Assembly (NCBI GenBank): GCA_041545745.1
Contig: CP168152.1
Span: 2,044,001 to 2,108,000 of the forward strand
Length of the DNA: 64,000 nucleotides
Origin: Stenotrophomonas indicatrix
Lineage (GTDB): Bacteria; Pseudomonadota; Gammaproteobacteria; Xanthomonadales; Xanthomonadaceae
Direction of reading: 5' to 3'
Shown here piece after piece: positions 54,400-64,000 of the stretch. Position 1 is the stretch's first letter; each line of letters opens with the position of its first letter. A program made the translations under genes and the position numbers. The notes beneath the pieces are model-generated. The model ran no database searches and was not told where the DNA came from. It saw nothing but the letters and a program-made list of their open reading frames with translations.

Positions 54400-56769
54400 T
54401 CAGAACTCCTGCCAGTCTCCATCGGCCAGTTCGGTGGCCATCGGGCGGCCGCCAGCCGTGCGACGGGCCGGCGGGGCGGCCGCGGCCGGGGCGGCCGGTG
54501 CAGCAGCACGTGGTGCAGGCGTGCGCGCGGCGACCACGACTTCGGCTTCGTCGACCACGAAGATCGATACCGCCTCGCTGAGATGGCCCGCCTGTTCTTC
54601 CATCGCACGTGCGGCGGCAGTGGCTTCTTCCACCAGCGCGGCGTTCTGCTGGGTAGTCTCGTCCATCTGCACCACGGTCTGGTTGACCTGTTCGATGCCG
54701 GCGCTCTGCTCCTGCGAGGCAGCAGAGATCTCGGACATGATGTCGGTCACGCGCTGCACCGAGGCGACGATCTCGCCCATGGTGGCGCCGGCCTTGTGCA
54801 CCAGTGCCGAGCCGTCGTTGACCTTGCCGACCGAGTCGTCGATCAGGCCCTTGATTTCCTTGGCCGCTGCAGCCGAACGCTGGGCGAGGGTGCGCACTTC
54901 GCTGGCGACCACGGCGAAACCGCGGCCCTGTTCGCCGGCACGGGCGGCTTCCACTGCGGCGTTCAGCGCCAGGATGTTGGTCTGGAAGGCGATGCCGTCG
55001 ATGACCGAGATGATTTCGGCGATCTTCTTCGACGAGGCCTGGATGGCCGACATGGTGGTGACCACCTGGCCGACCACTTCGCCACCCTGCGAGGCCACAC
55101 CGTGCGCGCCGATGGCGAGCTGGTTGGCCTGGCGGGCGTGTTCGGCGTTCTGGCGCACGGTGGAGGTCAGTTCCTCCATCGAGGCGGCGGTTTCTTCCAG
55201 GTTCGCGGCCTGCTGCTCGGTACGGCGCGACAGGTCGCTGTTGCCGGAGGCGATTTCGCCGGCGGCCGAGCTGATCGCGCGGCTGGACTGCTTGATGCGG
55301 GTGACGATCTCGCTCAGCTGTGCGGCGGTGGCGTTGGCATCGTCGCGCATGCGGGCGAACACGCCCTGGTAGTCGCCATGCATGCGCACGGTCAGGTCAC
55401 CTTGCGACAGCGCAGCCAGCAGGCCAGAGATCTGTTCGATGCTGCCGGAGTTGGCGTCCAGCAGGCCGTTGATCTGCTGGGCCAGCTGCAGGAAGAAGCC
55501 TTCCTTGTCGTTGGCATCGATGCGGCCGGACAGGTCGCCGGCAGCGGCCTGGGCGATCACCCGTGCCACTTCGGCCTCGACCTGCGCTTCCTGGGTGCGG
55601 TCGCGCCATTCCACCACGTAGCCGACGGTGTCGCCGTCTTCGTTGCGGATGGTCGACACGACCTGGGCGAACTGCGCATCGCCGTACTGCATCGGGCGGC
55701 GGGCAACACCATGCTGCTTGAGGTTGGCCAGCAGGGTGTTGTCCATCTCGCCACGGTGCTCGAGCACGGTGACCGGCTTGCCGACCAGCGAGGCGTGGAC
55801 GTCGAAGTCGGGCAGGTCGCGGCGCAGCTCGTCCTGGTACTGGGCCAGGGTCTGCTGCAGGGCGCGGTTGCTGTAGACGATGGTGTTGTTGGGGTCGGTC
55901 AGGTAGACGCCGGTCGAGCTGTAATCCAGCGCGGTGCGGATGCGCAGGTTCTCGCGGGCGATGGCCTGGTCGGTTTCGGTGCGCTCGCGCAGGTCGCGCT
56001 GCATGCGCTGCATGGCCTGCATCAGTTCGCCCACTTCGTCCTGGCGGCTGACGTCGATGTGACCATCAAGCTTGCCACCGGCGACGTCGTTGGCCACCGA
56101 GACGGCGCCACGCACGCTGCCGACCAGGGCGCGGGCGAACAGCCACACCAGCACCAGGCCGAGCGCGGCGCCGCCGAGCAGGGCGATGACGGTCAGCACG
56201 GCCGAGGCGGAGTAGGTGGAGGCGGCTTCGTCGCGCGAGGCGCGGGCGAGGCGGTTGTCTTCGGCGATCAGCGCTTCAAGCGCGGCGCCGGCCTTGCGGT
56301 GTTTGGTGCGGGTCTCGCCGACGAAGGTGTCGATCGCATCGTCGGGCAGGTCCAGCTCCAGCATTTCGGTGACGCTGTCATAGGAGGCCAGCGCGTCCTT
56401 CCAGTCCTTGGCAAAGGTGTCGAACAGCTTCTTCTGCTGTGCGTTGTCGACCAGCTTCGGATAGTCCTTGATCGACGTGTCCATGCTGGTGCGCAGTTCG
56501 GCGGCCTGCTTGCGGGCGTCGGCCTTGACGTCGTCGCTGGCGCGGATCAGCTGCTGGTAGGCGCTGTTGCGGTACTCACCGAGCATGCCGCGCATCTCGC
56601 CGGCCATGCGGATGCTTTCCATGCGTGAACCGGCCAGCTCGGTGGTCACGTTGTTCAGCGAATGCAGGCCACGGTAGGCGACGATGCCCTGCAGCAGCAT
56701 CACCAGCAAGAGGACACCGAAGGTCAGCATGAGCTTCGGCATCAGTTTCAGGTTGTTGATCCACGGCAT
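54400..56769 (-). CDS. Methyl-accepting chemotaxis protein with four-helix sensor and PAS domain
   Basis: A 789-residue receptor. An N-terminal helix (about 12-30) leads to a four-helix-bundle periplasmic sensor (about 35-190), a second helix (about 190-212) and HAMP. An unusual cytoplasmic PAS domain follows (about 270-385; [38 protein letters not shown]), then the standard signalling domain with [20 protein letters not shown]. It ends in DWQEF. The PAS domain may sense redox or a cytoplasmic ligand. No sigma-28 box lies directly upstream, so it is probably transcribed with the secreted-protein gene 98 bp before it. Confidence 0.93.
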   Translation of the reverse strand: MPWINNLKLMPKLMLTFGVLLLVMLLQGIVAYRGLHSLNNVTTELAGSRMESIRMAGEMRGMLGEYRNSAYQQLIRASDDVKADARKQAAELRTSMDTSIKDYPKLVDNAQQKKLFDTFAKDWKDALASYDSVTEMLELDLPDDAIDTFVGETRTKHRKAGAALEALIAEDNRLARASRDEAASTYSASAVLTVIALLGGAALGLVLVWLFARALVGSVRGAVSVANDVAGGKLDGHIDVSRQDEVGELMQAMQRMQRDLRERTETDQAIARENLRIRTALDYSSTGVYLTDPNNTIVYSNRALQQTLAQYQDELRRDLPDFDVHASLVGKPVTVLEHRGEMDNTLLANLKQHGVARRPMQYGDAQFAQVVSTIRNEDGDTVGYVVEWRDRTQEAQVEAEVARVIAQAAAGDLSGRIDANDKEGFFLQLAQQINGLLDANSGSIEQISGLLAALSQGDLTVRMHGDYQGVFARMRDDANATAAQLSEIVTRIKQSSRAISSAAGEIASGNSDLSRRTEQQAANLEETAASMEELTSTVRQNAEHARQANQLAIGAHGVASQGGEVVGQVVTTMSAIQASSKKIAEIISVIDGIAFQTNILALNAAVEAARAGEQGRGFAVVASEVRTLAQRSAAAAKEIKGLIDDSVGKVNDGSALVHKAGATMGEIVASVQRVTDIMSEISAASQEQSAGIEQVNQTVVQMDETTQQNAALVEEATAAARAMEEQAGHLSEAVSIFVVDEAEVVVAARTPAPRAAAPAAPAAAAPPARRTAGGRPMATELADGDWQEF

Positions 56770-56867
56770 GGGCGTTGCGATCTCCTAAGGCAGACGCGGC
56801 CGGGCACGGGGCCCGGTTGCAACAGCCACGCCGGCACGCTGGCCGGCGCGGTCTGACGGACAGCGGA

Positions 56868-57251
56868 TTACTTGATGTTGGCCAGCTTCAGGCTGGACGG
56901 CGAGCTGACTTCGATTTCCGCACGCGAGGCATCGCGCTGGATCTTGCCGATCACGCACACGGTCTTGCCTTCCAGGGTTTCCAGCGGGAAGGAGAACTTG
57001 CCGCGGTTCTCGCCGGCGATGCGTGCCGAGAAGGTGTGGCGCGGGAAGGCGCCGCCCATGTACAGGAAGGTCGGCTGGCCTTCGGAACCTTCTGCGAAGC
57101 GGGCCTTTTCGACCTTGCCGCAGACCATGCCGTCCTTGCCGACGGCGCGCGGTGCCATCTCCGGCGGAATCATCTCGGCCGACTGCGCGAAGGCGGAGGA
57201 AGCGGTGGTGGCCAGGACGGCAGCCGAAACGAACGCAAGCAGGGACTTCAT
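56868..57251 (-). CDS. Small secreted protein in the chemotaxis cluster (unknown function)
   Basis: A 127-residue protein with signal peptide MKSLLAFVSAAVLATTASSAFA. The mature part has two cysteines (GMVCGKVEKARF and KTVCVIGKIQR) and looks like a small beta-barrel of OB type, a fold often seen in DUF-type periplasmic proteins. The GKVE...GKI repeats fit that fold, but no family is certain. ATG 57251 has GGAGA upstream. It lies between cheW and an MCP gene. Confidence 0.75.
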   Translation of the reverse strand: MKSLLAFVSAAVLATTASSAFAQSAEMIPPEMAPRAVGKDGMVCGKVEKARFAEGSEGQPTFLYMGGAFPRHTFSARIAGENRGKFSFPLETLEGKTVCVIGKIQRDASRAEIEVSSPSSLKLANIK

Positions 57252-57324
57252 CGGGGTGATTCTCCGGGGATGGTGATGGTGGATCCGGCCTTGGCGCGTT
57301 CCTGCGCGACCGGCTTCTGTCCCC

Positions 57325-57351
57325 CTATCGGCGTGGATGAGGGGAACTGAA
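57325..57351 (-). promoter_or_regulatory. Weak sigma-28-like promoter
   Basis: Minus strand: TTCA (57351-57348), 15 bp, GCCGATAG (57332-57325). The -10 matches 7 of 8 but the -35 only half. It lies 74 bp before the small secreted-protein gene. Confidence 0.5.
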
Positions 57352-57388
57352 GGGCTGCGTAACAGAAACGTGAAGAAGGTCCGTTTGA

Positions 57389-57880
57389 TCAGGCGGCAGC
57401 GTCTTCGACGACGTGGGTCTGGCCCATGTCGGCGCTGTCGAGCAAGGTTTCGATGTCCAGCAGGATCAGCATGCGGTCGTCGTGGGTGCCGATGCCGGAG
57501 ATGAAGCGGGTATCCACGGCTGCACCGAATTCCGGGGTCGGGCGGATCTGCTCGGCCGACAGCGGGATCACGTCGGAGACGCTGTCGACCACGATGCCGA
57601 CCACGCGGTCTTCCACGTTGAGCACGATCATCACGGTGAAGGCGTCGTAGCGGGCATCTTCCAGGCGCAGCTTCAGGCGCAGGTCGATCACCGGCACGAT
57701 GGTGCCGCGCAGGTTGATGACACCCTTGATGTAATCCGGGGCATCGGGGACGCGGGTGACGGCGTCGTAGCCACGGATTTCCTGCACCTTGAGGATGTCC
57801 ACGCCGTAGTGCTCGGCACCGAGGGTGAAGCTGAGGAATTCGCCATCGGCGCCGGCGGCGGAGCTGTTCTTGTCGTTCAT
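57389..57880 (-). CDS. cheW: CheW: chemotaxis coupling protein
   Basis: CheW bridges receptors and CheA. The 163-residue protein is one CheW/SH3-like domain: [24 protein letters not shown], then [18 protein letters not shown] and the C-terminal [14 protein letters not shown] strong sigma-28-like promoter lies 43-70 bp upstream. Confidence 0.96.
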   Translation of the reverse strand: MNDKNSSAAGADGEFLSFTLGAEHYGVDILKVQEIRGYDAVTRVPDAPDYIKGVINLRGTIVPVIDLRLKLRLEDARYDAFTVMIVLNVEDRVVGIVVDSVSDVIPLSAEQIRPTPEFGAAVDTRFISGIGTHDDRMLILLDIETLLDSADMGQTHVVEDAAA

Positions 57881-57922
57881 CGAGGGGTCCTGGTTCTGCC
57901 GGAAGTGCCGGTGTCAGGCTCG

Positions 57923-57949
57923 ATATCGGCCCCGTGGTGGGGGACTTTA
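57923..57949 (-). promoter_or_regulatory. Sigma-28-like promoter of cheW
   Basis: Minus strand: TAAA (57949-57946), 15 bp, GCCGATAT (57930-57923). The -35 is perfect and the -10 matches 7 of 8, the best FliA-type site in the window. Confidence 0.85.
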
Positions 57950-57957
57950 GGCATCTG

Positions 57958-58099
57958 GTAGTGCCGGCCGCTGGCCGGCAGTTCCTGCATCCACGCATGG
58001 CGTGGATCTACTGGGGCCTGCATCCGCGCGGCTTCGGGGTTGCCGGCCAGCGGCCGGCACTACCACCGGGGATGGGTAGTGCCGGCCGCTGGCCGGCAG
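57958..58099. repeat. Cluster of four SMAG palindromes
   Basis: GTAG 57958-57961 (TGCCGGCC type), CTAC 58008-58011 (ATCCACGC type, inverted), CTAC 58060-58063 (TGCCGGCC type, inverted) and GTAG 58076-58079. Two sequence subfamilies are interleaved. They fill the whole gap between ycgR and the cheW promoter. Confidence 0.85.
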
Positions 58100-58116
58100 A
58101 TCCCGTTGTGGGGATG

Positions 58117-58890
58117 TCAGAGCTCGCCGTTCCTGCGTGCCTTGCGCTGGCGGTCGATGCGGAAGATGTAGCGCTGGATGGCGCTGTCGCCGCCACGGGG
58201 CAGTTCGTCGAAGCGCATGCCGACGCGCTTGACCTCGGTGCCGTTGGGCAGGCGTTGCGGCAGCAGGTTGCAGACCACAAGTTCGATCTGCAGGTCCGGG
58301 CCATCGGGCATCGACAATTGAGCCCGGTAGCGCTGCTGCAGGCTGAAGATCGCGCAATCGACGGGCACGGTCACCGCCAGGCCGCCGCCACTGATGTCCA
58401 CCACCCGCATCGACAAGGCGTCGGCGCGGGCCTCGCCCGGTGGCAGCAGCAGCTGCGGTGAATCGGTGATGGGGGTCTCCAGCCGGTACAGTTCACGCCG
58501 CTGCAGGTGCACCAGTTCATCGGGCAGCGGTGCACGGAACGCCACATGGCCCTCGTTGTCCACGCGTTGCAGGTCATGCAGGCGGAAACGCACCATCACC
58601 CGTTCCAGCTGGGCGAAGCAGAGGAGGTGGTCGGCCTGTTCGGCGGCGCGGTTGGAGGCTTCCTGCGGGCTGCCATCAAGCAGCAGGATGTCCTCGTCGT
58701 CGTCCAGTTCGAGCAGGGCGGTCGGGAAGGAGCGATCGCGGCCGTCGATATGGGCGTTGATCAGTGATCGCTGGTCGATCAGGGAGCGCAGCAGCTGCCG
58801 CACCTGGCGGGGATTGCGGACCAGGAAGCGATCGTCTGCGGTGTCAGCCGCATGGACTTCGAGCGGTGCAGTGTCGTGGCCGTCGGACAT
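58117..58890 (-). CDS. ycgR: YcgR-type flagellar brake protein (PilZ domain)
   Basis: A 257-residue cytoplasmic protein with an N-terminal YcgR-specific domain (about 20-120) and a C-terminal PilZ domain (about 128-245). Both cyclic-di-GMP contact motifs are intact: RxxxR at 132-136 (RELYR) and DxSxxG at 165-170 (DISGGG). In E. coli the loaded protein binds the flagellar motor and slows it. It links cyclic-di-GMP, which RpfG degrades, to the chemotaxis cluster here. Confidence 0.9.
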   Translation of the reverse strand: MSDGHDTAPLEVHAADTADDRFLVRNPRQVRQLLRSLIDQRSLINAHIDGRDRSFPTALLELDDDEDILLLDGSPQEASNRAAEQADHLLCFAQLERVMVRFRLHDLQRVDNEGHVAFRAPLPDELVHLQRRELYRLETPITDSPQLLLPPGEARADALSMRVVDISGGGLAVTVPVDCAIFSLQQRYRAQLSMPDGPDLQIELVVCNLLPQRLPNGTEVKRVGMRFDELPRGGDSAIQRYIFRIDRQRKARRNGEL

Positions 58891-58945
58891 GGAGTCTGTG
58901 GTCAGGGGCGGGCGCCGACGCGTGTGCGCGCGTGGCTCGAAGGAA

Positions 58946-58972
58946 GTATCGGCTGCGTTGCGGATTTATGTA
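58946..58972 (-). promoter_or_regulatory. Sigma-28-like promoter of ycgR
   Basis: Minus strand: TACA (58972-58969), 15 bp, GCCGATAC (58953-58946). The -10 matches 7 of 8 and the -35 3 of 4. It lies 56 bp before the ycgR ATG. Confidence 0.6.
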
Positions 58973-59038
58973 GCGCCGAACGTGTTCGACTGCTTCGTTG
59001 TGCCATGCCGGACGCCTTAGGGCAAGCTGGACGCTGGA

Positions 59039-59055
59039 GCCGGGCATGGCCCGGC
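59039..59055. repeat. SMAG-like palindrome
   Basis: GCCGGGC, loop ATG, GCCCGGC, without a clear GTAG head. It lies between the MCP gene end at 59103 and the ycgR promoter. Confidence 0.6.
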
Positions 59056-59102
59056 GTTGCCTGTCCGCTGACGGGGTGGCGCGGGCCACCCCGATGCTGC
59101 GA

Positions 59103-61349
59103 TCAGAACTCCTGCCAGTCGCCGTCGCCGGCCAGCGCCGGCTGCGCAACGGGCTTGCGCACGCGCGAAGGTGCTGCGACGGGTGCGGGCATCGCCTTGC
59201 GCGGAGCACTGCTGGCCATGGCCGTCGCTGCACGCGGCATCGCATTGCCCACGCTTGGTGCGGCCAGGCGGAAGCGTGCAACGGCCTCGCCCAGCTGCGC
59301 GGCCTGGTCTTCCATCGCCCGCGCGGCAGCTGTGGCTTCTTCCACCAGCGCGGCGTTCTGCTGGGTGGTTTCGTCCATCTGCACCACGGTCTGGTTGACC
59401 TGCTCGATGCCTGCAGACTGTTCCTGCGAGGCGGCAGAAATCTCGGCCATGATGTCGGTCACGCGCTGCACCGACGCGACGATCTCGCCCATGGTGCTGC
59501 CGGCCTGGTGGACCAGGCTGGAACCCTCGGCGACCTTGCCGACCGATTCGTCGATCAGGCCCTTGATCTCCTTGGCGGCGGCGGCCGAGCGCTGGGCGAG
59601 GGTACGCACCTCGCTGGCGACCACGGCGAAGCCACGGCCCTGTTCGCCGGCGCGGGCGGCTTCCACTGCGGCATTCAGCGCCAGGATGTTGGTCTGGAAG
59701 GCGATGCCATCGATGACCGAGATGATCTCGGCGATCTTCTTCGAGGAGGCTTCGATGGCCGACATGGTGGTGACCACCTGGCCAACCACTTCGCCGCCCT
59801 GCGAGGCCACGCCGTGTGCACCGATGGCGAGCTGGTTGGCCTGGCGCGCATGTTCGGCGTTCTGGCGCACGGTGGAGGTCAGTTCCTCCATCGAGGCGGC
59901 GGTTTCTTCCAGATTCGCGGCCTGCTGCTCGGTACGGCGCGACAGATCGCTGTTGCCCGAGGCGATTTCGCCCGAGGCCAGGGTGATGCTCGAGGTGCTG
60001 GCCTGGATCTGGCTGACGATCTGGGTCAACTGGGCGACGGTGGTGTTGGCATCGTCACGCATGCGGGCGAACACGCCGTGGAACTGGCCGTCCATGCGTG
60101 CGGTCAGGTCGCCCGCGGCGATGGACTGCAGCAGCTGCGACAGCTGGCCAAGATTGCCGTCGGCGACCTCCATCATGCTGTTGAGCTGCTCGATCATCAC
60201 GCGGAAGTCGTGATCGAAGCGCTGTGCATTGCCGCGCTGGCTGAAGTCGCCGGCGGCAGCGGCCGATGCCAGCTGCTGGATCTGCGTGTTGATCGCCAGC
60301 AGGCTGGCCTTGGCCGCATCCATCGATTCGTGCAGGATCGCGCGGCTGCCCGGCAACCGGCGCGCATCGGGGGTGAGGTTGCCGGTGGCGTACTGGTTGA
60401 GCACATCGATGGCATCACGGATCGCATCGAGATGTTCGAAGATCACCGTGTTGATGCCGCCGGCGAGCTGGCCATAGACGCCCGGGAAGTCTTCCGGAAT
60501 GCGGTGGCTGATATCGGGGCCGGCATGCATCTGTGCCATCAGCTGGGTCTGCTCGGAGAAGCGACGCAGCATCGCGGTCATCTCCGCGGTGGCCGCCAGC
60601 ATGCGACCCGCCTCATCCTTGCCGGTGGCCTGGGTGGTGACGCTGAGATCGCCGCGGGCGACGGCCTGGATGGCATGCACGGCCTTGCCCAGCGGGCCGA
60701 CCACGGCGCGCGAGATGATCACGGCCAGGGTGGCGGCGACCACGACCAGCAGCACGATGGCGGCGATGATGGCCAGCATGCTGTTGCGGTGGGTCGCGTT
60801 GGCGTCGTCGATCTTGCCCTGCATCTGGGTTCCCAGCAGCGCACCCAGTGCCTTCAGGTCTTCGAAGGCTTTGCGGCGCAGTGGGCGCGACTGCTCATCG
60901 GAAATCTGCCGGGCCGCTTCGCCATCACCGGCGGTGGCCGCTTCGCGCAACTTGGTATTGGCGGCGAAGTAGCCATCGACGTCGGCCTGCACGGCCTGGT
61001 ACAGCGCGCGCTCCTTGTCGCCGGCCGGCAGCTTGGCATAGGCCGTCAGCTGCTCGCGTACCACTGCAGCGGTGTCGTTCATGCGCTTGTTGTAGTCGGC
61101 CACTTTCTCCGGCTGGTCCAGCATGCTGATCTGGGCCAGTTCATAGGTGCGGAACTCACCCAGCTGCGAGCGCACTTCCCCGAGGTACTGCACCGATGGA
61201 ATGTCGTTGGTCGCCATCGAGGTCAGCTTGGCGTTGGCTTCGGACAGGCGGACCAGGGCGAACGCACCCAGCACGACGGTCATCAGGGTGGTCAGGGTGA
61301 ATCCCACAGCCAGCTTGCGGGCGATGGGCAGATCGTGGAACCACTTCAT
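59103..61349 (-). CDS. Methyl-accepting chemotaxis protein with four-helix sensor
   Basis: A 748-residue receptor. A membrane helix (about 12-32), four-helix periplasmic sensor (about 33-185; [20 protein letters not shown]), second helix (about 188-210), HAMP, a long linker with a further HAMP-like repeat ([17 protein letters not shown]) and the signalling domain ([20 protein letters not shown]). It ends in DWQEF. The signalling domain and linker are near-copies of those in the MCP at 51392-53656. ATG 61349 has GGAG upstream; a longer frame adds 19 unlikely residues. A sigma-28-like promoter lies at 61462-61488. Confidence 0.93.
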   Translation of the reverse strand: MKWFHDLPIARKLAVGFTLTTLMTVVLGAFALVRLSEANAKLTSMATNDIPSVQYLGEVRSQLGEFRTYELAQISMLDQPEKVADYNKRMNDTAAVVREQLTAYAKLPAGDKERALYQAVQADVDGYFAANTKLREAATAGDGEAARQISDEQSRPLRRKAFEDLKALGALLGTQMQGKIDDANATHRNSMLAIIAAIVLLVVVAATLAVIISRAVVGPLGKAVHAIQAVARGDLSVTTQATGKDEAGRMLAATAEMTAMLRRFSEQTQLMAQMHAGPDISHRIPEDFPGVYGQLAGGINTVIFEHLDAIRDAIDVLNQYATGNLTPDARRLPGSRAILHESMDAAKASLLAINTQIQQLASAAAAGDFSQRGNAQRFDHDFRVMIEQLNSMMEVADGNLGQLSQLLQSIAAGDLTARMDGQFHGVFARMRDDANTTVAQLTQIVSQIQASTSSITLASGEIASGNSDLSRRTEQQAANLEETAASMEELTSTVRQNAEHARQANQLAIGAHGVASQGGEVVGQVVTTMSAIEASSKKIAEIISVIDGIAFQTNILALNAAVEAARAGEQGRGFAVVASEVRTLAQRSAAAAKEIKGLIDESVGKVAEGSSLVHQAGSTMGEIVASVQRVTDIMAEISAASQEQSAGIEQVNQTVVQMDETTQQNAALVEEATAAARAMEDQAAQLGEAVARFRLAAPSVGNAMPRAATAMASSAPRKAMPAPVAAPSRVRKPVAQPALAGDGDWQEF

Positions 61350-61461
61350 GCAGGGTGCTCCAAGGTGGGCAGAATACCGGCGGCGGCGCCGCGGGCAAAA
61401 GGTCATTGCAGGAGGGAACGGTGGTGCCGGGTGAAGGATCGGTGACTGCCGTCAACCCGAG

Positions 61462-61488
61462 ATAGCGGCGCAGCTGCGCCGTACTTTA
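61462..61488 (-). promoter_or_regulatory. Sigma-28-like promoter of the four-helix MCP
   Basis: Minus strand: TAAA (61488-61485), 15 bp, GCCGCTAT (61469-61462). The -35 is perfect and the -10 matches 6 of 8. The spacer contains the palindrome GGCGCAGCTGCGCC. The remainder of the gap up to 61680 shows only a small hairpin (GGTTTC/GAAACC, 61564-61579). Confidence 0.75.
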
Positions 61489-61682
61489 TGGACCGATGTC
61501 ACATTCGCTGGCGTAGGGAAACCAACGGAAAGCAAGCAGTGGCGGGGCTTTCGCAGTGACGGCGTGGTTTCAGGCGAAACCATGCGCCCGATCAGGTTCA
61601 CGACGCAGGACGACGGAGTTCACAGTTGTGGGCGCCGCCGCGTCGCGCGTAGGTACGATTGCTGCCGCGCACGCGCGCAAAC

Positions 61683-61710
61683 AAAAACCGCCGCCCCGGA
61701 GGGCGGCGGT
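61683..61710 (-). terminator. Terminator of cheA
   Basis: ACCGCCGCCC (61687-61696), loop CGGA, GGGCGGCGGT (61701-61710), a perfect 10-bp stem. On the minus strand it is followed by TTTTTGTTTG. It lies 23 bp after the cheA stop and separates cheYA from the MCP unit. Confidence 0.92.
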
Positions 61711-61732
61711 CAGGTACAACGTGTAGAGCAGT

Positions 61733-63709
61733 TCAGGCCGCCTGCGGCACCCGTAGCGAACGCACCAGGCCGCCGATGTCGACGATCAGGGCGACGCGGC
61801 CATCGCCGAGGATGGTGGCACCGGAGACCCCGCCGATGCGGCGGTAGTTGTTCTCGATGTTCTTCACCACGACCTGCTGCTGGCCCACCAGTTCGTCCAC
61901 TTCCAGCGCGATCTTCTGGCCATCGCCTTCCACCACCACCACCAGCGATTCACTGCCGGGTGCGCGCTGCCCATAGCCGTAGTATTCGCTCAGCGACAGG
62001 ATCGGCAGGTATTCACCACGCACGCGCAGCACGCGGCCTTCGCCGGCCATGCTGCGGATGTCGTCGGGCTGCGGCTGCAGTGCTTCAAGCACGTAGGCCA
62101 GTGGCAGGATCAGGGTTTCGCCGGCCACCGCTACGGTCATGCCGTCGAGGATGGCCAGGGTCAGTGGCAGCCGGATCAGCGTACGGGTGCCGATGCCGAG
62201 GCCACTTTCAATCTGCACCTCGCCACCGAGCGCCTGGATGTTGCGGCGGACCACGTCCATGCCCACGCCGCGGCCGGACAGGTCGGTCACCGCATCGGCA
62301 GTGGAGAAGCCGGGCTGGAAGATCAGGTCCCAGACCTGCGAATCGGTCGGGTTGTCCGGCACGGCCAGGCCGCGTTCGTGCGCCTTGGCCAGGATCTTCT
62401 CGCGGTTCAGGCCGCGGCCGTCGTCGCTGACTTCGATGACGATGTGGCCGCCCTGGTGCGAGGCGGCCAGGGTGATCGTGCCGGTCTCGTCCTTGCCGGC
62501 ATCGCGACGCACGTCCGGCATTTCCAGGCCGTGGTCGATGGAGTTGCGGACCAGATGCACCAGCGGATCGGCGATCTTCTCGATCAGGCCCTTGTCCAGT
62601 TCGGTGCCTTCGCCGATCGTGCGCAGACGCACGTGCTTGCCGAGGCGGCCGGACAGGTCGCGGACCAGGCGCGGGAAGCGGCGGAACACCGCATCGACCG
62701 GCAGCATGCGCACGCCGATCACCGCTTCCTGCAGGTCGCGGGTATTGCGTTCAAGCAGGTCCAGGCCGGCAAACAGGCTCTCGGCATGCACAGGATCCAG
62801 GGCGTGCGAGACCTGCTTGAGCATGGCCTGGGTGATGACCAGTTCGCCGACCAGGTTGATCAGTGCATCGACCTTGTCGACGCTGACGCGGATGGAAGTT
62901 TCCGCTTCCTGGCTGGCGCCAGCACTGGCTGTCGGTGCGGCAGCGGCAGGCGCGGCAGCGGCCATCGGCGGGGCAGTCGGTGCCTGCGTGGCCAGGCTGG
63001 GCGGTGCGGCGGGACGGATGTCCAGTTCGCAGTCGTCCAGCACCCAGGCGAAGGTATCTTCGATCTTGCTGCGCGGCACCTTGCCGACCAGGCCCAGATC
63101 CCACGCAAGGTGGGCTTCGAGCGGGTCGAGTTGGGCAAAGCCGGGCAGGCGGTCCATGCGCGCGGCCACCTGCAGCGAACCCAGGTGTTCCAGTTCGCGG
63201 ATGATGCGTAGCGGGTCGTTGCCACTCATGAACAGTGACGGCGCCGGGGTGAAGCCGATCTGCCAGGCTTCCGGCGTGTCGTCCACCTTGCTGGCGGCAG
63301 CAGGTGCGGCGGCGGGCGCCTGGCCGGACAGCACCGCTTCCAGGCGCACCTTCACCGCGGCAACCGCTGCGGAATCGGCGGGCTGGCCGTGTTCGGCCTC
63401 GCGCAACAGGGCGCGCAGGACGTCCACCGAAGACAGCATCGCATCGACGGCATTGCCTTCCAGTGCACGCTTGCCGGCCCGCAGCTCATCCAGCAGTGTC
63501 TCCAGCACGTGGGTCAGCCCGGCGATGGCATCGAAGCCGAACGTGCCTGCACCGCCCTTGATGGAGTGGGCGGCACGGAACACCGAGTTGATGATCTCCG
63601 GGTCCTGTTGTCCCGATTCCAGGGCCAGCAGACCAGCCTCCATGGCGTCGAGGCCTTCGCGGCTCTCCTCGAAGAAGGTGGCGTGGAAGCGTTGCAGGTC
63701 CATGCTCAT
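61733..63709 (-). CDS. cheA: CheA: chemotaxis histidine kinase
   Basis: CheA phosphorylates CheY and CheB in the receptor array. The 658-residue protein has the Hpt (P1) domain with phospho-acceptor His48 (AAHSIKGG), a P2-like response-regulator-binding region (about 150-235; EAWQIGFTPAPSLFMSGNDP), an Ala/Pro linker, P3 dimerisation (SVDKVDALINLVGELVITQ), the P4 kinase (HLVRNSIDHGLE, SDDGRGLN) and the CheW-like P5 domain (about 520-650). Start is MSMDLQ (63709) or the Met two codons on. It follows cheY by about 45 bp. Confidence 0.96.
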   Translation of the reverse strand: MSMDLQRFHATFFEESREGLDAMEAGLLALESGQQDPEIINSVFRAAHSIKGGAGTFGFDAIAGLTHVLETLLDELRAGKRALEGNAVDAMLSSVDVLRALLREAEHGQPADSAAVAAVKVRLEAVLSGQAPAAAPAAASKVDDTPEAWQIGFTPAPSLFMSGNDPLRIIRELEHLGSLQVAARMDRLPGFAQLDPLEAHLAWDLGLVGKVPRSKIEDTFAWVLDDCELDIRPAAPPSLATQAPTAPPMAAAAPAAAAPTASAGASQEAETSIRVSVDKVDALINLVGELVITQAMLKQVSHALDPVHAESLFAGLDLLERNTRDLQEAVIGVRMLPVDAVFRRFPRLVRDLSGRLGKHVRLRTIGEGTELDKGLIEKIADPLVHLVRNSIDHGLEMPDVRRDAGKDETGTITLAASHQGGHIVIEVSDDGRGLNREKILAKAHERGLAVPDNPTDSQVWDLIFQPGFSTADAVTDLSGRGVGMDVVRRNIQALGGEVQIESGLGIGTRTLIRLPLTLAILDGMTVAVAGETLILPLAYVLEALQPQPDDIRSMAGEGRVLRVRGEYLPILSLSEYYGYGQRAPGSESLVVVVEGDGQKIALEVDELVGQQQVVVKNIENNYRRIGGVSGATILGDGRVALIVDIGGLVRSLRVPQAA

Positions 63710-63754
63710 GGCAGTGGCGATCCGGAAGCGAAGAGGGGGAGCAGTGCGGGGCGA

Positions 63755-64000
63755 TCAGCCCAGCACTTTCTGCACGGTGGCGACCAGCTGTTCGGGATTG
63801 AACGGCTTGACCAGCCAGCCGGTGGCACCGGCGGCCTTGCCTTCGGACTTCTTGTCCGCTGCCGACTCGGTGGTCAGCATCAGCATCGGCGTGAACTTGT
63901 AGTCCGGCAGCTGGCGCAGTTCGCGGATCAGCGCGATGCCGTCCATGTTCGGCATGTTGACGTCGGTGACCACCGCATTGAAGCGCTGGCCCTTGGCACG
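63755..64000 (-). CDS. cheY: CheY-like response regulator (5' end outside window)
   Basis: The last 81 residues of a single-domain receiver. The phospho-acceptor Asp is in VVTDVNMPNMDG, the Thr of the switch in MLTTESA, and the conserved Lys in GWLVKPFNPEQL. Sequence and position directly ahead of cheA support CheY, which binds the flagellar motor after phosphorylation. The frame is open to the last base of the window, so the N-terminus lies beyond. Confidence 0.93.
   Translation of the reverse strand, partial: RAKGQRFNAVVTDVNMPNMDGIALIRELRQLPDYKFTPMLMLTTESAADKKSEGKAAGATGWLVKPFNPEQLVATVQKVLG

Noticed and set aside
54004-56628. 874-codon open frame on the plus strand
   Set aside because: Antisense to an MCP gene and running through the inverted-repeat region; the mirrored MCP sequences give similar false frames in all three MCP genes.

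Overview
The window is a GC-rich gammaproteobacterial chromosome segment that looks like Stenotrophomonas (S. maltophilia group). Three things point there: a complete Xanthomonadaceae rpf/DSF quorum-sensing locus; gene order matching the Xanthomonas rpf neighbourhood (dapB-carA-carB-greA-rpfE-recJ-prfB-lysS-rpfG-rpfC-rpfF-rpfB, with the aconitase gene rpfA/acnA further on); and about twenty short palindromes, most headed by GTAG, of the SMAG type known from S. maltophilia.

Layout. 1-1.2 kb: the 3' end of feoB and a small Cys-rich membrane partner. 1.3-9.6 kb: a divergent SDR gene, then dapB, carA, a small secreted protein, carB, greA and rpfE, with a promoter and a terminator-like hairpin ahead of carA. 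9.6-19 kb: recJ between two DUF1176 paralogues, a VIT/vWA/DUF2135 giant, and an acyltransferase facing a membrane LytTR regulator (probable rpfD). 19.1-26.3 kb: prfB with its programmed +1 frameshift, an XRE/MmyB-type regulator, an aldehyde dehydrogenase, an acetolactate-synthase-like enzyme and lysS. 26.5-32.7 kb: the DSF core, with rpfG-rpfC on + facing rpfB-rpfF on -. 32.9-38.5 kb: choline-to-betaine genes betIBA and betT around one palindromic control region. 38.6-46 kb: a small secreted protein, acnA, a small exported protein, a vapBC-like toxin-antitoxin pair and acnB. 46.1-48.7 kb: two tandem secreted paralogues of unknown function. 48.8-64 kb: a chemotaxis cluster, all on -, in transcription order cheY, cheA, MCP, ycgR, cheW, secreted protein, MCP, MCP, cheR, cheD, cheB.

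How the genes fit together. RpfF makes the fatty-acid signal DSF, RpfB handles the fatty-acyl pool, RpfC senses DSF, and the HD-GYP protein RpfG lowers cyclic di-GMP. The neighbouring flagellar cluster includes a PilZ brake protein (YcgR) that reads cyclic di-GMP. Sigma-28-like promoters (TAAA-N15-GCCGATAA type) lie ahead of cheW and two MCPs, with weaker matches ahead of ycgR and a secreted protein, suggesting a FliA regulon. Non-coding DNA is mostly SMAG palindromes, terminators and, between two MCP genes, a stack of three long inverted repeats. No tRNA, rRNA, CRISPR, prophage or insertion sequence was seen.
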